Below are positions 62,417-64,000 of a stretch of DNA of 64,000 nt, piece after piece (the first letter of the stretch is position 1; each line of letters starts with the position of its first letter). A program made the position numbers and the translations under genes. This DNA comes from Streptomyces puniciscabiei (lineage in GTDB: Bacteria > Actinomycetota > Actinomycetes > Streptomycetales > Streptomycetaceae), in NCBI RefSeq assembly GCF_006715785.1, contig NZ_VFNX01000002.1, positions 310,001-374,000 of the forward strand, given 5' to 3'. The notes under the pieces were generated by a model. That model was not told where the DNA came from. It ran no database searches and saw only the letters and a list, made by a program, of their open reading frames with translations.

Positions 62417-62940
62417 CCATCCCTTGGCTGATCACCGGCGCCGGCGGAGTGCTGGGACGGGATCTCCTCGCGCGGCTTCGGCAGGACGGCGAGCAGGCGG
62501 TCGGGCCGGCCCATGGCGTCAGTGACCTCACGGACGCCGACACGGTGGACGACATGATCGATGCGAACCGGTCCCGGAACGTGGCCGACCGCGCCGCCCG
62601 GTCGGCCGTCCACGACGCCGAGGCACGGGAGGCGGACGCCCTGCGGGTCGGCGGCGGACCCCGGCACCTCGCCGAGGCCCGCGCGGGCACCGGCGCCAGG
62701 CTGATCCAGGTCCCGACGGCACAGCGCAGCGCGTGCGGGCCCATCGAGCCGACCGGGGAACAGGCGCTACTGGCACGGCGCTCCCGGACGCGGGGTACGT
62801 CGTACGCACGGCCTGGCTGTGCCTCGCGGACCGGTTCGTACGGCTCAGGCAGCCCGTCCTCGCCGATGGGGCGCCCGCCGGGCTCCGGAACGACGCGAGC
62901 GGCGGGGAGACGACCTGGTTGGGCTGCGTTTCCGGCTCTC
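62413..62940 (+). pseudogene. Broken dTDP-4-dehydrorhamnose reductase (rmlD)
   Basis: From ATG 62413, which overlaps rmlB as ATGA, the frame reads IPWLITGAGGVLGRDLLARL (Rossmann), LTDADTVDDMIDANR and ARTGARLIQV-like ARAGTGARLIQVPTAQ. After that the family sequence disappears, then resurfaces in the next frame as LPDAGYVVRTAWL at about 62785-62820 before ending. The catalytic YGRTK-type segment and the whole C-terminal half are missing. The gene keeps its operon position but can make neither a full nor a working enzyme. Confidence 0.8.
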
Positions 62941-62966
62941 CTCAACGAGAAGAAAGGTTCCGCCTG

Positions 62967-63566
62967 GTGAACTTCAGGATCCAGCCGACCGCCCAGGTCG
63001 ACGAGACGGCCACGATAGGTGACGGGACGACCGTATGGGACCTGGCCCAGATACGGGAGGATGCCCGGCTGGGCAGCGGGTGCATCGTGGGCCGGGGCGC
63101 GTACGTCGGCCCAGGGGTGCGGATCGGCGACAACGTGAAGCTCCAGAACTACGCGTTGGTCTACGAACCCGCCCAGCTCGGTGACGGGGTGTTCGTCGGT
63201 CCGGCGGCGGTGCTCACCAACGACTACTTCCCCCGTTCGGTGGACCCGCAGGGCCGCCTGAAGCGTGGCGGCGACTGGGAGGCCGTGGCGGTCGTGGTGG
63301 GCGAGGGAGCGTCCCTGGGGGCCCGTTCGGTGTGTGTGGCCCCGGTGCGCGTCGGTCGTTGGGCGCTGGTCGCGGCGGGTGCCGTGGTGACCCGGGACGT
63401 GCCGGACTTCGCGCTGGTGGCGGGAGTTCCGGCGCGCCGGATCGGCTGGGTCGGCCGGGCCGGCGTCCGGCTGGTCGAGCGGAAAGGGGAAACGGGCGTC
63501 TGGGAGTGCCCGGACACGGGGGCGCTGTACGACGAGAAGGACGGCGAACTCGCCGAGCGCGCATGA
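62967..63566 (+). CDS. Left-handed beta-helix sugar acyltransferase
   Basis: The 199-residue protein is built from hexapeptide repeats (IGDGTTVWDLAQIREDARLG, CIVGRGAYVGPGVRIGDNVK, GVFVGPAAVLTNDYFPRS) and ends with VAAGAVVTRDVPDFALVAGV. This is the WlbB/QdtC-like group that acylates amino groups of nucleotide-linked 3-amino sugars, although substrate cannot be read from sequence. A C-terminal zinc-ribbon-like piece (WECPDTGALYD) is short. GTG 62967 follows AAAGG. Last gene of the dTDP-sugar operon seen. Confidence 0.85.
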   Translation: MNFRIQPTAQVDETATIGDGTTVWDLAQIREDARLGSGCIVGRGAYVGPGVRIGDNVKLQNYALVYEPAQLGDGVFVGPAAVLTNDYFPRSVDPQGRLKRGGDWEAVAVVVGEGASLGARSVCVAPVRVGRWALVAAGAVVTRDVPDFALVAGVPARRIGWVGRAGVRLVERKGETGVWECPDTGALYDEKDGELAERA

Positions 63567-63855
63567 CCGTTCGTCGTGCGCTCATGACTGCCGATTCTCC
63601 CAAAACGCCAATCCTCGAACACGTGCAGGCATAACATGTGTGCGAACTGTGCAGAGTGGGCACAGTGAGCGCACAAGCCAGTGCCCAGGGGGGGTTACCG
63701 GGTGAGCACAACCGTGTCCAAAACGGGGAGTGACGACGGCTTCGACGCCTGACGTCTGACGTTCCGACATCTGCCTTACGCCGCACGGCCATCCGCGACG
63801 CGGCGATCACGAGCCTGCGCAAAACGACCCACAGGGGGGTTGGTGTGCCCAAAAG
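63567..63855. other. Intergenic region with an inverted repeat
   Basis: TGGGCAC at 63657-63663 and GTGCCCA at 63681-63687 form an inverted repeat with a 17-base spacer, followed by a GGGGGGGTTACCGGG tract. It may terminate the dTDP-sugar operon or be an operator for the gene at 63856. No other feature seen. Confidence 0.4.
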
Positions 63856-64000
63856 ATGACGACCACACGTCTGGCGGCGCTCGGTCGTGAGGAGCCGCCG
63901 CTGCTCGCGCTCGCCCGGCGACTGCTCACGGTCGCCGAGTCGGGGCTTCCGTCGATGCTGCTCCCCGGAGGTGAGGCCTTCGCCTTCACCATGGCCGGGC
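63856..64000 (+). CDS. Start of an unidentified gene (partial, runs off window)
   Basis: From ATG 63856 the frame reads MTTTRLAALGREEPPLLALA, then RRLLTVAESGLPSMLLPGG, and runs past the window end. No membrane or export signal. Codon use is normal for the region. I cannot name the family. Confidence 0.55.
   Translation, partial: MTTTRLAALGREEPPLLALARRLLTVAESGLPSMLLPGGEAFAFTMAG

Noticed and set aside
1..64000. tRNA genes, rRNA, CRISPR arrays, prophage or insertion sequences
   Set aside because: I saw no cloverleaf T-loop pattern, repeat-spacer array, transposase with terminal repeats or phage structural genes. The IS30-like HTH at 800 is part of a regulator without a transposase core.

Overview
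The window is high-GC DNA with strong G/C bias at third codon positions, many GTG starts, four-base ATGA/GTGA gene overlaps and protein families typical of Streptomyces: a LanC-like protein, an SpoIIE-type phosphatase, an ECF sigma factor, a GH92 mannosidase, Rv1733c-like membrane proteins and a long-form RmlA. I read it as accessory chromosome of a Streptomyces or a close relative. I saw no rRNA, tRNA, CRISPR array, phage block, intact transposase or replication origin.

Layout. 0-5 kb: end of a secreted-protein gene, a double-HTH regulator behind a cluster of TTGCA palindromes, a large DEAH helicase, and a wrecked MFS transporter. 5.5-10 kb: a FAD monooxygenase with a rare TTA codon, a small membrane protein, and a translationally coupled pair made of a PRC/MgtE_N/CBS protein and an atypical Nramp transporter. 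10-19.3 kb: membrane and signalling genes (DedA, PAP2, an orphan receiver domain, a NarL-type two-component system, an ABC-2 exporter) mixed with remnants of other two-component systems and a broken exonuclease/phosphatase gene. 19.4-24.3 kb: mycothiol-dependent isomerase-like and VOC proteins, two small secreted proteins, a DHA2 efflux pump and a DUF3052 protein. 24.4-28 kb: a secreted GH92 alpha-mannosidase behind a large LacI-like operator palindrome. 28-33 kb: a decayed PAS-SpoIIE-ATPase gene, a LysR regulator divergent from a reductase/aldo-keto reductase pair, and a PP2C phosphatase cut short by an in-frame stop. 33.5-46 kb: a wall/membrane Ig-like protein, sirtuin, Rv1733c-like protein, PstS, fused 5-oxoprolinase, site-2 protease with CBS domains, lipase, acetyltransferase and a ferritin-like protein with C-terminal helical repeats. 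46-54 kb: VOC protein, ABC fragment, LanC-like protein, a sigma factor fused to an extracellular CAP domain, a serine hydrolase and redox proteins. 55.2-57.6 kb: an SRPBCC-ArsR-DUF2182-DUF899 cassette with two operator boxes. 58-64 kb: a molybdo-flavoenzyme FAD subunit standing alone, an EamA transporter, and a dTDP-sugar operon (rmlA, rmlB, ruined rmlD, sugar acyltransferase).

Two themes stand out. First, gene decay is dense: at least eight loci are truncated, frameshifted or internally deleted, several by fusion of two unrelated or partner genes, so the segment looks like drifting chromosome-arm DNA (draft assembly error must be excluded). Second, several intact genes have unusual architectures, above all the single-chain ECF sigma factor / HX3CX2C motif / membrane helix / extracellular CAP protein at 48.6-50.3 kb and the Nramp homologue lacking the canonical metal-binding residues next to an MgtE-like sensor protein.

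All family names come from reading motifs by eye; none was confirmed by a database search.
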